DNA from: Alloprevotella sp.
Lineage (GTDB): Bacteria; Bacteroidota; Bacteroidia; Bacteroidales; Bacteroidaceae
Direction: 5' to 3'
Assembly (NCBI GenBank): GCA_015259235.1
Contig: JABZGM010000025.1
Span: 1-15,574, forward strand
Length of the DNA stretch: 15,574 bases
Each line of letters begins with the position of its first letter. Within the stretch, counting starts at the first letter, position 1. The notes under the pieces were generated by a model, which was not told the DNA's origin, did not search any database, and saw nothing but the letters and a program-made list of their open reading frames with translations. Both the position numbers and the translations under genes were made by a program. This document shows, one piece after another, positions 14,327 to 15,574 of this stretch.

Positions 14327-15571
14327 ATGTATAGCTTAGGTATTTATCTCTACGCCCTTCTTGTGCGCCTTGTGGCGGCCCTTGGTCACCGCAAGGCGCG
14401 CGCTATGGTGCGTGGACAGCGCGACACTTGGCGCATCCTCCGTGAGAAAATCGACCCTACTGCACGATATGTGTGGTTTCATGCCGCATCTTTGGGAGAG
14501 TTTGAACAAGGACTCCCCCTCATCGAACGCCTACGCCGTGAACAACCCTCGCGCAAGATTCTCCTCACCTTCTTTTCGCCTTCTGGCTATGAAGTGCGCA
14601 AAGACTACAAAGGAGCTGACGTGGTGTGCTATCTTCCCTTCGACAGCCCCACCGCTGCGAGACGTTTCATCAAATGGGCGCGCCCTGAGATGGCATTCTT
14701 CATTAAATATGAGTTTTGGCGCAACTACATCGACGTCCTCTCCAAGAAGTCTATCCCGATCTACAGCGTGAGCAGCATTTTTCGCCCTGGTCAAATCTTT
14801 TTCCGCTGGTATGGTCGCAAATATGCCCGTTGTCTACGCCGCATCACGCACTTTTTCGTCCAGAATGAACGCTCTGTCGAACTCCTTCGCACCATCGGTG
14901 TGCAAGACAATGTGACCATCGTAGGAGACACGCGCTTCGATCGTGTCATTGACATTCGCAACGCCGCCAAACCCCTCCCCATCGTGGAACAATTCATACG
15001 TCCCACAGATGGCAATACTTCACAACCCTTTGTACTGGTGGCAGGAAGTTCATGGCAACCCGATGAAGATATTCTTCTAGACTACGTCAATCGCCATCCA
15101 GATCTCCGACTCGTCATCGCTCCACATGTGGTGAACGATGCACACATTCAGGAAATCGAACAAAAACTCACCACTCCTGCTCTGCGTTATTCGCAAGCTA
15201 CGTTGGAGAATGTGGACGATTATCGTGTACTCATCATAGATGGCTACGGATTGCTCTCATCGATCTACCGCTATGCTACAGTAGCTTATGTAGGTGGTGG
15301 CTTTGGTGTAGGCATCCACAACGTGCCCGAGGCAGCTGTCTACGGCATTCCTGTCATCATCGGTCCCAATCACCAACGATTTGCAGAAGCTGTGGCACTC
15401 ATCGCCAATGGAGGATGTAAAAGCATCAAGAACGCTGAGGATTTCTCCGTCATTATGGATGATTTCTTGGAAAATCCTGCGCACATCGCCCAAGCTGGAA
15501 GCGCAGCAGGCGACTACATTCACCAAAATGCAGGAGCTACCCCCGTGATCTATCAGCACGTCTTTGGCTAA
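14327..15571 (+). CDS. waaA: 3-deoxy-D-manno-octulosonic acid (Kdo) transferase WaaA
   Basis: WaaA (KdtA) transfers Kdo from CMP-Kdo to lipid A precursor at the inner face of the inner membrane, beginning the LPS core. The 414-residue protein starts with a hydrophobic anchor (about 3-20). WFHAASLGEFEQG (50-62) carries the catalytic Glu, here E58. FFIKYEFWRNY and SSIF-RPGQ are typical mid-domain stretches. The C-terminal GT-B half has the nucleotide-sugar site VGGGFGVGIHNVPEAA (322-337) followed by GIPVIIGPNH. The length matches the family and the stop lies at 15569-15571, so the gene is complete in the window. It starts 6 bp after gltX. Whether it adds one or two Kdo residues cannot be told. 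Confidence 0.96.
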   Translation: MYSLGIYLYALLVRLVAALGHRKARAMVRGQRDTWRILREKIDPTARYVWFHAASLGEFEQGLPLIERLRREQPSRKILLTFFSPSGYEVRKDYKGADVVCYLPFDSPTAARRFIKWARPEMAFFIKYEFWRNYIDVLSKKSIPIYSVSSIFRPGQIFFRWYGRKYARCLRRITHFFVQNERSVELLRTIGVQDNVTIVGDTRFDRVIDIRNAAKPLPIVEQFIRPTDGNTSQPFVLVAGSSWQPDEDILLDYVNRHPDLRLVIAPHVVNDAHIQEIEQKLTTPALRYSQATLENVDDYRVLIIDGYGLLSSIYRYATVAYVGGGFGVGIHNVPEAAVYGIPVIIGPNHQRFAEAVALIANGGCKSIKNAEDFSVIMDDFLENPAHIAQAGSAAGDYIHQNAGATPVIYQHVFG

Positions 15572-15574
15572 TCT

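Overview
The window looks like a piece of a Bacteroidota chromosome, most likely order Bacteroidales and probably a Prevotellaceae-like species; the genus is my inference. The signs are a fused SecD-SecF protein, the gene run ftsX - DUF3098 - uppP - truB - queA - folK, a SusD/RagB-type C-terminus at the left edge, promoter boxes of the TAnnTTTG type, and start codons without clear Shine-Dalgarno sequences. Every convincing gene is on the + strand.

Layout. Bases 1-57 are the tail of a SusD-like outer-membrane glycan-binding lipoprotein, closed by a strong terminator (84-115). A gene-poor stretch of about 1.1-1.2 kb follows. It holds a 25-bp perfect inverted repeat pair (362-386 and 972-996), an 18-bp alternating purine-pyrimidine palindrome (1015-1032), and four 21-bp tandem repeat units (522-606) with an inverted partial copy that can form a hairpin. 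A promoter at 1205-1212 probably drives secDF (1344-4349), which ends in a 14-bp-stem terminator (4414-4453). The 427-bp gap to ftsX holds a doubtful minus-strand ORF, possibly a regulator remnant, and the ftsX promoter.

Bases 4777-10041 form a co-oriented housekeeping cluster: ftsX (cell division), a DUF3098 membrane protein, uppP (lipid carrier recycling for peptidoglycan and LPS), truB (tRNA pseudouridine 55), queA (queuosine), and a folK gene fused in frame to a GNAT acetyltransferase. Bases 10124-15571 hold an O-methyltransferase, rbfA (30S maturation), a LolC/LolE-type lipoprotein-release permease, gltX (glutamyl-tRNA synthetase) and waaA (Kdo transferase of lipid A core synthesis), the last two only 6 bp apart. 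The genes combine envelope building (SecDF, FtsX, UppP, Lol permease, WaaA) with translation support (TruB, QueA, RbfA, GltX).

The coding part is mostly ordinary core genome. I found no CRISPR array, transposase, phage gene, defence system, rRNA or tRNA. The most unusual items are the FolK-GNAT fusion, the repeat-rich region upstream of secDF, and the long low-complexity tails on UppP and the DUF3098 protein. I do not see clear evidence of a wholly new biological system.
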